Below, piece after piece: positions 1-5,440 of a DNA stretch of 5,440 bases. The stretch is from NCBI GenBank assembly GCA_023411445.1, contig JAEYOT010000799.1:1-5440 (forward strand). Direction: 5' to 3'. Position 1 is the stretch's first letter; each line of letters starts with the position of its first letter. Position numbers and translations under genes: made by a program. Source of the DNA: Pseudomonadota bacterium (lineage in GTDB: Bacteria; Myxococcota_A; Polyangia; Polyangiales; Polyangiaceae). The notes beneath the pieces are model-generated. The model was not told the DNA's origin. It made no database searches and was given only the letters and a program-made list of their open reading frames with translations.

Positions 1-2
1 CG

Positions 3-278
3 CACGTGCTGTGTCACGCCTACGATGGCTACAGCACCAACCTGCCGCTGGTGGAGGCGCTCAAGCCGGATGTCTTGCTCGTGCACACGGTGGACGGCGC
101 GCCGTTGCCGCGCGAGCACGGCGGACCGGTGCGCATGATCACGCCGCAGCTCTACGCTTGGAAGGGCGCGAAATGGATCAACCGCATCGAGCTCTTGATC
201 GGCGATCGCCCAGGCTTCTGGGAGCAGCGCGGTTACTCGGACACGGCCTACCCGTGGCGTAACGATCGCTACGGTTGA
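3..278 (+). CDS. Sulfite-oxidase-like molybdopterin oxidoreductase, C-terminal fragment
   Basis: This is the last 91 codons of a gene that begins before the window, ending at TGA 276-278. The visible protein matches the C-terminal half of the small (about 200 aa) soluble sulfite-oxidase-like proteins with the oxidoreductase molybdopterin-binding fold. It shows HVLCHAYDGYSTNLPL, then LPREHGGPVRMITPQLYAWK, then KWINRIELL, then DRPGFWEQRGYSDTAYPW and an RY near the end. The HGGP...P.LY.WK and DRPGFWE.RGY blocks are the family's hallmarks around the pterin pocket. The cysteine that ligates Mo in this family lies upstream and cannot be inspected. These enzymes bind Moco without the bis-guanine-dinucleotide form used by formate dehydrogenases; the substrate is generally unknown. 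The last 10 bases overlap the end of the convergent membrane-protein gene. Family assignment is firm; substrate is not assigned. Confidence 0.9.
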   Translation, partial: HVLCHAYDGYSTNLPLVEALKPDVLLVHTVDGAPLPREHGGPVRMITPQLYAWKGAKWINRIELLIGDRPGFWEQRGYSDTAYPWRNDRYG

Positions 279-1516
279 AGCAGCAGATCAGCGCGCGGCG
301 GCTGCCAACCCGGGATCCAGCGGGGGCATTCGCCGCCGTGCGGGTCGGCCGGTAGCTCCAGGTCTGAGAAATCCAGCTCTGGCTGGCGATCGTAGCGCAA
401 GTCACCCGCGAACTTGCCGGGGCGCCGCGAGGGGGTGCTGCGCCCGATCTCGGAGTAGTACGGCAAGCGCGCGAACTCCAGCAGCGCGCGGAAGCGGCAG
501 TCATCTCGAGCCAGTCGCCGCAACTGGGCGAGCGGTGCGCGATACTCGCTGACCCAGCGCACCCCCTGGCGCTCGGGCCGCTCCAGTAGCCGCACGAGCG
601 CGGTGGGGTCCTCTCCAAGGCGCGTGCCGCAGTCCTGCGGGGCGAGCGGCCACAGCGCGACCGTCGCTCGCAGCACCAGGTAGTCCGGCCCCTGCTCGCC
701 CACCACGAAGGTGTCCCAGCAAGCGGGGTTACCCGGCAAGGGCGTGGCCACCAGCTCCCGCGCGGACAGCGCCGGAAAGGCCGCCTGCGTCGCGCTAGCC
801 AGCTGAGATTTGGCCCGAGAGGAGCCCGCGCTGAACACGGCCGCGATCAGCGCGCAGGCCGCGATCGCCACCGCAACGCGCGTGCGCTCGCCGGTGAAGC
901 GCCCCACTGCCCACGCCCCCAGCGCGAGCCCCAGGCACGCCAGCCGCACGGATGGCAACACGAACGGCACGAACCAGGTGAGCACCAAGACCGCGCCGAG
1001 CAGCAGCCAGAGCACGCTGCGCAGCCAGAGGCGCCGCACCGTCTGCGCCACGATCGGCACGGCGGCGGCCCACCACAGCGGCTCGATGATGAAGATGCTG
1101 TCGCCGTAGAACCAGCGCCCCGTCAGCGGCCAAAATGGGTGAACGCCATAGTTGTTGCCGAAATCGAGCAGCAGGTGCAAGAGCGGCCCTAGCAAGCACA
1201 AGCCGAAGATCAGCCGCGTATCGCGCTCTTCGGCAGCGGGTAGGCGCCTCACCCAGCGCGCGAGCGCGAGGCCGAAGAGGCCAGCCATCACCAGGCCGAC
1301 CAGCACCGTGTGCGTGTGCCCGCGGTGGTGCAGCAAGCTACCAAGCGGCTTGGGCTCCGTAATCCAGGTGTAGACGATGTCCGCGTCGGGCAAGTTGTTC
1401 GCCACCACGGACGCCAGGTACGCCGTCGCGCGGAGCTGCGCTCGCGTTTCACGTCGCCACACCAGCGCCGCTTCCGCCGCCAGCATGCCCGCTACGCTGT
1501 GAGTGACGTTATCCAA
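269..1516 (-). CDS. YdjM/DUF457-type inner-membrane metal-dependent hydrolase-like protein
   Basis: A 415-aa polytopic membrane protein of the LexA-binding/inner-membrane putative hydrolase group (YdjM, DUF457). The N-terminus MDNVTHSVAG is the classic family start and justifies the TTG codon at 1516-1514; no ATG or GTG fits better, and a GAGGA at 1533-1529 could be its ribosome site (12 nt away). Putative metal-ligand motifs are NNLPDAD (41-46), HHRGHTH (63-69), HLLLD (114-118) and GD (138-139). Hydrophobic stretches lie at about 66-88, 102-118, 141-160, 164-186, 190-205 and 213-230. Residues 231-415 form a soluble domain with four cysteines (266, 296, 340, 397) and the GDLRY motif near 371-375 typical of longer family members. 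It starts 5 bp after the fdhD stop, so it is probably the third gene of that operon. Hydrolase activity is a database-style name only; I know of no proven substrate for the family. Confidence 0.88.
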   Translation of the reverse strand: MDNVTHSVAGMLAAEAALVWRRETRAQLRATAYLASVVANNLPDADIVYTWITEPKPLGSLLHHRGHTHTVLVGLVMAGLFGLALARWVRRLPAAEERDTRLIFGLCLLGPLLHLLLDFGNNYGVHPFWPLTGRWFYGDSIFIIEPLWWAAAVPIVAQTVRRLWLRSVLWLLLGAVLVLTWFVPFVLPSVRLACLGLALGAWAVGRFTGERTRVAVAIAACALIAAVFSAGSSRAKSQLASATQAAFPALSARELVATPLPGNPACWDTFVVGEQGPDYLVLRATVALWPLAPQDCGTRLGEDPTALVRLLERPERQGVRWVSEYRAPLAQLRRLARDDCRFRALLEFARLPYYSEIGRSTPSRRPGKFAGDLRYDRQPELDFSDLELPADPHGGECPRWIPGWQPPRADLLLQP

Positions 1517-1521
1517 GGCTA

Positions 1522-2268
1522 CTACGCATCCTCGAGCCGCTGCTGACCAGCGTAGGCCGTGAAGGAGTCACCGCGAGCGAAGCCGACGAGCAGCACGCCG
1601 AAGCGCTCCGCCAGCTCGATCGCGAGCGAGCTGGGAGCCGAGATGGCGAGCACGGCCGGGACACCCGCGACGATCGCCTTTTGCACGATCTCGAAGCTGG
1701 TGCGGCCGCTCACGGCTAGCGCGTAGCTGGAGAGCGGCAGCAAGCCGTCGAGCGCCGCCCGCCCCAGCACCTTGTCCACCGCGTTGTGGCGCCCCACGTC
1801 CTCGCGCGCGAGCAAGAAGGTTCCATCTTGCGCGATGAGCGCCGCGCCGTGCACGCCGCCGGTGCGCGCAAACGCCGGCTGGTGCTCCGGCAATCGGCGC
1901 ATGGCGCGGGTGATCATTTCCGGCGCAAAACGGGCCGTTGATTGCACCGGGCGAAGGCGCACGATAAGATCATCAACCTGATCGCGGCCGCACACGCCAC
2001 AGGCGGCGCTGCTGAGCGTGCCGCGCCGGATAGCGCCGCTCGCCCCCGCCTTGCCGCTGGGGTCGTGCCCTTCCGCGAGCAAGAAGCCCGCCGTGAGCTC
2101 GTCGTCATGGCCCGGCGTGCGCATGGTGACGGCCAGCGTTTCGCCCGCCAGCAAGATGGTGAAGGGCTCCTCCACCGCTACTTCCAGCTGCCGCTCTTGG
2201 CTGCCGCTGGGACGATGCTCCAGGGCCGTGACGGAGCGCAGCGCGCCGAGCTCGCTCGGATCTTTCAT
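1522..2268 (-). CDS. fdhD: Formate dehydrogenase accessory sulfurtransferase FdhD
   Basis: A cytoplasmic 248-aa protein that, in the family, takes sulfur from a cysteine desulfurase and passes it to the bis-MGD molybdenum cofactor before insertion into formate dehydrogenase, giving the Mo=S ligand. All family blocks are visible in order: EEP (33-35), MRTPGHDDELTAGFLLAEG (49-67), the sulfur-carrying pair CGVC (Cys90, Cys93), TGGVHGAAL (136-144), REDVGRHNAVDKVLG (155-169), SGRTSFEIVQKA (187-198) and SAPSSLAIELA (210-220), then LVGFARG. Length is slightly below the usual 260-280 aa, with nothing missing. The ATG at 2268-2266 overlaps the stop of the upstream oxidoreductase (ATGA), and only a weak AGCGGG lies upstream, so translation is probably coupled to that gene. 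This pairing makes the upstream enzyme the likely client. Confidence 0.97.
   Translation of the reverse strand: MKDPSELGALRSVTALEHRPSGSQERQLEVAVEEPFTILLAGETLAVTMRTPGHDDELTAGFLLAEGHDPSGKAGASGAIRRGTLSSAACGVCGRDQVDDLIVRLRPVQSTARFAPEMITRAMRRLPEHQPAFARTGGVHGAALIAQDGTFLLAREDVGRHNAVDKVLGRAALDGLLPLSSYALAVSGRTSFEIVQKAIVAGVPAVLAISAPSSLAIELAERFGVLLVGFARGDSFTAYAGQQRLEDA
2265..2268 (-). other. ATGA stop-start overlap coupling oxidoreductase to fdhD
   Basis: On the minus strand the bases ATGA combine the fdhD start (ATG, 2268-2266) with the stop of the oxidoreductase (TGA, 2267-2265). There is no strong Shine-Dalgarno sequence, only AGCGGG a few bases upstream. Such overlaps usually mean re-initiation by the same ribosome, so enzyme and sulfurtransferase would be made in a linked ratio. 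Confidence 0.85.
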
Positions 2269-4484
2269 TCTGCCCGCTCGATTCGCACGGCCGTGTTGTA
2301 GTCCGGCTCACCCGAGGCCGGGTCGTACTTGCGACCTAGCAAGGCATTGCACTCCGGCCAGTAGCCCTGCGCGTGACCGCGGCGGCACGGCCCCACCGCA
2401 GCCGTCGCTTCCACTGAACCCGCCTGGCTCGTGACCCGCACCCGAGCTCCCTCGGCGATGCCGAGCTCCGCCCAATCCCGGGCGTCGAGCAGGATGCTGG
2501 TGCGCGCCGCTCCGCGCGCCAGCGGATCCTTGTTGCCGTACGTCATGGAGTTGAATTGCCGCCCGCGCCGCGTCGTGAGCAAGAATTGACCGAGCGGCAC
2601 ATCCACGCGGGGCACGTTCACGACGCTCAGCTCCGCCTTGCCAGAAGGCGTGGGAAAGCCGGACGCTCCGAGCTGAGGGCCGCCCCATTGCACCCAATCT
2701 CCTTCCTGGGCTAGGCGCTCGATGCCGGCGTAAAGCGGCATCAGCTCGGCCATTTCGGCGCGAATCTGCGCCGTGTCGGCGTAGCCAAACAGGTCTCCGC
2801 GCTCGGGCTCGAGCTGGCGCCCGATCAGGCACGGGATTTCCCACTCGGGCTTGGCCTCGGCCAGGCGTGGCCCGCGGATCTCCGGCGTGAAGCGGATGCG
2901 TCGCTCGGTGGAGGTGCTGCTACCGCCGGAGCGCTGCTCGTAGCGAGTCTGCGCCGGCAGCACCAGTACCGCCTCCTCCGCATCCAGCAAGGTGGAAGTA
3001 TTGAGCACGATGTCTTGGTGCACTCGGAGCCGCACGCGCTCCAGCGCTCGCTGGGCGTGGCGCCGATCCGGCATCGTCTCCAGGTGGTTGCCGCCGATCA
3101 GGTAGACCACGTCCAACCCGTGCTCAGCGGCGCTGTCGAGCAGCTCCGCGGCGCGCAGCCCGGGCCCGCGCGGGATCGCGTGACGCCAGGCCGCCTCGAA
3201 GCGGCACGCGTTCTCTTCGTCGAGCGAGACCGCGCCGGGCAGCTTCTCCGGATCGGCGCCGCACTCGGCCGAGCCTTGCACGCCCGAATGGCCGCGGATC
3301 GGCATCACGCCCGTCCCCGGTCGGCCGATGTTGCCGCGCGCCAAGGCGAGGTTTACCACCATGCGCACGTTATCCACGCCAAACTCGTACTGGGTGAGGC
3401 CCATCGAGTAGACGAACACGGTGCGGCTGGAGCGACGGTACAGCTCCGCGAAGCGACGCATCTCCGCTTCCTCCACGCCGGCATCCTGAGCTAGCTCCGC
3501 GAAGGTCAGCCGGCGGAGGCTCTCGCGCAGCTCCGGTGCGCCGCGGGTGTGCTCGGCCAGGAAGCGCTCGTCGAAGCCGCCCGCTTCATCCAGCGCCTTG
3601 AGCACGCCGCTCATGAACGCGATGTCCCCGCCCGGGCGCACCTGAAAGAGCTCGTCCATGAGCTTGGTGCCGAACAGCGCGGACGACGGCACGCTCGGGA
3701 TCCAGTAGCGCTCCAGCGCGGGCTCGCGGAACGGATTGACCACCACGATGCGGGCGCCGCAGCGCCGCGCCTCCCGCAGGTATTTGGTAGATACCGGCTG
3801 ATTGTTGGGCAGGTTCGAGCCGATGATCACGATCAGCTCGGCCTCCAGCCAGTCTTTGAGCGAGAGCGTCGGCGCGGCGAAGCCGAGCGTTTGCTTCAGG
3901 CCGACCGACGAGGCCGCGTGGCAGAGCCGGGCGCAGGTGTCCACGTGCGGCGTGCCGCCGATGCGCGCCAGCTTCTGCGCCGTGTAGTACGTCTCGTTGG
4001 TGAGGCCCCGGCTGGTCAGAAAGACGCCGATGCGCGACGGGTCGGCGGCGCGCCAGGCACCGCCCACGAGCGCCAGCGCTTCGTCCCAGCTCACGCGCGT
4101 GAAGCCGCGCTCGCCCCGCCGACGCAGGAGCGGGTAAGGCACTCGCCCCAGCTGGTGCAGCGCTTCGTTGGAGAGCCCGCGCAAGCCCTGCACGTCCGTC
4201 AGCAGCTCGTCCGGGATCGGCCCCATCGTGTTCAGGCGCAGCAGCTTCAGGCGCGTGAGGCACAGATGAACGCCGGGCAGCACGTCATCCTTCAGGCCGC
4301 GGGGCCCGAGCGAGCAGCCGTCGCACACGCCGTGGCGCAGGATGCGGAGCGCGTACAGCCAGCGCCCGCGGTTCTCCCACAGCACGCGCAGCATCTCCCG
4401 GTAGTGCCGCGGCTTGTGCTTCGCCAGCAAGCCGAACGGCACCACAGAGGCGAGCAAGCGGGAAAGCCAAGCAAAGAACGCCAT
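2265..4484 (-). CDS. FdhF/YdeP-family molybdopterin oxidoreductase (formate-dehydrogenase-like)
   Basis: A 739-aa cytoplasmic bis-MGD molybdoenzyme without a Tat signal. Residues 1-50 hold the PFGLL..KP.HYREML..WENR region seen in relatives, followed by GVCDGCSLG (52-60) and HLCLTRLKLLRLNTM (73-87). The molybdopterin oxidoreductase core begins near 130 (VSWDEAL). CARLCHAASSVGL (184-196) supplies the probable Mo ligand Cys188 and His189. IGSNLPNNQP (221-230) is a cofactor loop. PIRGHSGVQG (395-404) carries Arg397, the apparent equivalent of catalytic Arg333 of E. coli FDH-H. The dinucleotide-binding C-terminal domain spans about 632-739 (LLTTRRGRQFNSMTYGNKDP at 635-654). Cysteine replaces the selenocysteine of FDH-H. 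Formate oxidation is plausible but unproven; YdeP-type substrates are poorly known. I chose ATG 4484-4482 because an in-frame extension to 4754 would be antisense to the NIF3 gene and has low-complexity, non-homologous sequence. Downstream fdhD overlaps its stop. Confidence 0.93.
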   Translation of the reverse strand: MAFFAWLSRLLASVVPFGLLAKHKPRHYREMLRVLWENRGRWLYALRILRHGVCDGCSLGPRGLKDDVLPGVHLCLTRLKLLRLNTMGPIPDELLTDVQGLRGLSNEALHQLGRVPYPLLRRRGERGFTRVSWDEALALVGGAWRAADPSRIGVFLTSRGLTNETYYTAQKLARIGGTPHVDTCARLCHAASSVGLKQTLGFAAPTLSLKDWLEAELIVIIGSNLPNNQPVSTKYLREARRCGARIVVVNPFREPALERYWIPSVPSSALFGTKLMDELFQVRPGGDIAFMSGVLKALDEAGGFDERFLAEHTRGAPELRESLRRLTFAELAQDAGVEEAEMRRFAELYRRSSRTVFVYSMGLTQYEFGVDNVRMVVNLALARGNIGRPGTGVMPIRGHSGVQGSAECGADPEKLPGAVSLDEENACRFEAAWRHAIPRGPGLRAAELLDSAAEHGLDVVYLIGGNHLETMPDRRHAQRALERVRLRVHQDIVLNTSTLLDAEEAVLVLPAQTRYEQRSGGSSTSTERRIRFTPEIRGPRLAEAKPEWEIPCLIGRQLEPERGDLFGYADTAQIRAEMAELMPLYAGIERLAQEGDWVQWGGPQLGASGFPTPSGKAELSVVNVPRVDVPLGQFLLTTRRGRQFNSMTYGNKDPLARGAARTSILLDARDWAELGIAEGARVRVTSQAGSVEATAAVGPCRRGHAQGYWPECNALLGRKYDPASGEPDYNTAVRIERAE

Positions 4485-4536
4485 CGGCAGCGGAAAGCCT
4501 ACCGAACCTGCGCGACATCTGGCAGTACAATCAGGC
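4485..4536. promoter_or_regulatory. Divergent intergenic spacer between molybdoenzyme operon and NIF3 gene
   Basis: Only 52 bp separate the two divergent starts, so promoters for both directions must lie here or extend into the neighbouring coding sequence. On the plus strand TACAAT (4526-4531) resembles a -10 hexamer. For the minus strand I see no convincing -35/-10 pair, no sigma-54 site and no clear inverted repeat. No good Shine-Dalgarno precedes the minus-strand ATG; GGTAGG lies about 13 nt upstream of it. Confidence 0.45.
4526..4531 (+). promoter_or_regulatory. Possible -10 hexamer (TACAAT) for the NIF3 gene
   Basis: TACAAT matches the sigma-70 -10 consensus at five of six positions and is unusually AT-rich for its surroundings. 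No recognisable -35 lies 16-18 bp upstream and no TGn extension precedes it. Transcription would start about 6-7 nt later, at or next to the proposed GTG start at 4537. This is a weak prediction. Confidence 0.25.
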
Positions 4537-5346
4537 GTGGCCCTCCCCCTGACGTCGATTGTGGCAAGGCTCGAGCAGCTGGCGCCGCTCGCCTTCGCGG
4601 AGGCGTGGGACAACGTGGGCCTCTTGCTGGAGCCTGCGCCCGTGGCAGACGTGTCCGTGCAAACGGCGCTGCTCACGATCGACCTCTCCGATGACGTGGT
4701 GGCGGAGGCGGAGGAGCGCGGCGCGCAGCTGATCATCGCGTACCATCCGCCCATTTTTCAGGGCTTGAAGCGCCTCCGCAGCTCGCAGCCAGGCGAGCGC
4801 GCCTTGCTGCGCTGCATCGCGCGCGGCATCACCGTCTACTCGCCGCACACCGCGGTGGATGCCGCGCCCGGCGGCGTGAACGACTGGCTGCTGGAGCCCT
4901 TCGGCGCTGGTGAGCGCGCTCCGCTCGTGGCTCACCCCGCGGACGCTCGCTTTGGCCAGGGGCGCGGCATGCGACTCGCGGTGCCGCTCTCGCTAACGGA
5001 CGCGGTGAGCTGCATCAAGCTGCACCTCGGGCTCAATCACGTGCGGCTCGCCGCCGCGGCGCGCCACGCAGCAGGGCAGCCCATCACCAGCATTGCCGTG
5101 TGTGCCGGCGCCGGCGGCTCCGTGTTCGAGAAGCTGACCAACTTCGATCTCTACTTGACCGGCGAAATGCGCCACCACGACGTACGCGTCCGCGTGGAGC
5201 ACGGCAGCAGCGTCGTGCTGTGCGATCACACCAACACGGAGCGCGGCTACTTGCCGCGCCTAGCCGAGCAGCTGCGCGCCGCCGCCGCGGGCGCCGCCGA
5301 GTTTCACGTGGCCGCATGCGATCGGGATCCGCTCGCCATCACGTAG
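4537..5346 (+). CDS. NIF3-family dinuclear metal-centre protein (compact, eukaryote-like)
   Basis: A 269-aa protein of the NIF3/YbgI/NIF3L1 family, which forms hexameric toroids with a two-metal site; the biochemical role is unsettled. Visible blocks are TSIVARLEQLAP..AEAWDNVGLLLE (6-32), TIDLSDDVVAEA (47-58), AYHPPIFQGLKRL (68-80), VYSPHTAVDAAPGGVNDWL (100-118), CAGAGGSV (189-196), LYLTGEMRHHD (205-215), CDHTNTERGYL (229-239) and DRDPL (262-266). Likely metal ligands are His70, Asp108, His231 and Glu235. Position 69 is Tyr where E. coli YbgI has a second His, as in the eukaryotic proteins. The middle PII/CutA-like insertion of longer bacterial forms is absent. The GTG at 4537 is chosen because family homology begins just after it; the next in-frame candidate is GTG 4561, and no ATG lies nearby. 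No clear Shine-Dalgarno precedes the start. Family call is firm, start less so. Confidence 0.93.
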   Translation: MALPLTSIVARLEQLAPLAFAEAWDNVGLLLEPAPVADVSVQTALLTIDLSDDVVAEAEERGAQLIIAYHPPIFQGLKRLRSSQPGERALLRCIARGITVYSPHTAVDAAPGGVNDWLLEPFGAGERAPLVAHPADARFGQGRGMRLAVPLSLTDAVSCIKLHLGLNHVRLAAAARHAAGQPITSIAVCAGAGGSVFEKLTNFDLYLTGEMRHHDVRVRVEHGSSVVLCDHTNTERGYLPRLAEQLRAAAAGAAEFHVAACDRDPLAIT

Positions 5347-5440
5347 CCGCCCTGGCGCTGGGGCTGCTCAACTGTGCCGGCAGCGAGCTACCACCCCCAC
5401 CGCGCCCAGACGCACCCCTTGCCCCAGCCCCGCCCACGGC
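5316..5440 (+). CDS. Probable lipoprotein, N-terminal fragment, overlapping the NIF3 3' end
   Basis: An open frame from ATG 5316-5318 runs uninterrupted off the right edge (41 codons visible). It begins MRSGSARHHVAALALGLLNC: a basic N-terminus (Arg2, Arg7, His8-9), a short hydrophobic core (about residues 10-18), then LLNC with Cys20 as a candidate lipidation site. A proline- and alanine-rich linker follows (SELPPPPRPDAP). This layout is typical of exported lipoproteins in myxobacteria. Asn just before the cysteine is unusual for a lipobox (Gly, Ala or Ser preferred), which lowers confidence. The start lies 31 bp inside the NIF3 gene in another frame, so translation may be coupled. No Shine-Dalgarno is clear. 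No function can be assigned from the fragment. Confidence 0.5.
   Translation, partial: MRSGSARHHVAALALGLLNCAGSELPPPPRPDAPLAPAPPT

Noticed and set aside
1942..2434. Overlapping plus-strand open frames opposite fdhD and the end of the molybdoenzyme
   Set aside because: Composition is Arg/Ala/Ser/Pro-rich without motifs, while the minus strand carries all conserved FdhD blocks.
1811..2585. Short repeated GAGCAAGAA (near 1811, 2079 and 2576)
   Set aside because: Each copy encodes part of a Phe-Leu-Leu codon run (TTC TTG CTC) on the minus strand; this is codon coincidence, not a regulatory repeat.
4414..4536. In-frame upstream extension of the NIF3 gene to an ATG at 4414
   Set aside because: It runs antisense into the 5' end of the molybdoenzyme gene, and NIF3 homology begins only after the GTG at 4537.
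4522..4537. TGGCAG-like sequence considered as a sigma-54 promoter
   Set aside because: The -24-like TGGCA is present, but the required GC of the -12 element is absent at the correct spacing.
3549..4694. 381-codon open frame on the plus strand
   Set aside because: It lies opposite the confidently identified molybdoenzyme; it is rich in Arg, Ala, Gln and His with no domain, as expected of an antisense shadow in G+C-rich DNA.
4485..4754. In-frame 90-residue upstream extension of the molybdoenzyme
   Set aside because: It is antisense to the NIF3 coding region, is Ser/Ala/Thr-rich with no family motif, and homology starts at the ATG at 4484.
269..5346. Search for tRNA/rRNA genes, CRISPR repeats, insertion-sequence ends and strong terminators
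   Set aside because: Nothing convincing was seen: the region is almost fully occupied by coding sequence, and no inverted repeat followed by a T-run was found at gene ends.

Overview
The window is a dense, gene-packed stretch of high-G+C bacterial DNA (about two thirds G+C by eye). It holds six protein-coding genes, no RNA gene, no mobile element and no CRISPR array. Codon third positions are mostly G or C, spacers are very short or replaced by overlaps, GTG and TTG starts occur, and the right edge carries a proline-rich lipoprotein-like N-terminus. Together these fit a Deltaproteobacteria/Myxococcota-type genome (Polyangia-like). That placement is inference from style and protein flavour, not from a marker gene.

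Layout. At the left edge (3-278, +) is the C-terminal part of a sulfite-oxidase-like molybdopterin oxidoreductase. Its 3' end runs 10 bp into the convergent three-gene minus-strand operon that fills 269-4484. In transcription order this operon encodes a 739-aa FdhF/YdeP-type molybdopterin oxidoreductase (4484-2265), the sulfurtransferase FdhD (2268-1522, ATGA overlap with the first gene) and a polytopic YdjM/DUF457-type membrane protein (1516-269, TTG start 5 bp after the fdhD stop). A 52-bp divergent spacer (4485-4536) separates the operon from a plus-strand NIF3-family gene (4537-5346). The NIF3 stop lies inside the start of a probable lipoprotein gene (from 5316, cut by the right edge).

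How the genes fit together. FdhD transfers sulfur to the molybdenum cofactor of formate-dehydrogenase-like enzymes. The gene translationally coupled to it encodes such an enzyme, with the Cys-His pair and the Arg expected around a sulfurated Mo centre. The pair therefore looks like an enzyme plus its own activator, a cysteine rather than selenocysteine enzyme with no electron-transfer subunit nearby. The third gene is probably co-expressed, but its role is unknown. The convergent sulfite-oxidase-like gene is a second Mo enzyme in the neighbourhood, although its family does not need FdhD. The NIF3 protein is not linked to molybdenum by anything visible. It strikingly resembles the compact eukaryotic NIF3/NIF3L1 type.

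No wholly new system is evident. The best second-look items are the atypical N-terminal cysteine pattern of the oxidoreductase, the conserved coupling of the membrane protein to fdhD, the eukaryote-like NIF3, and a possible leaderless start for NIF3.
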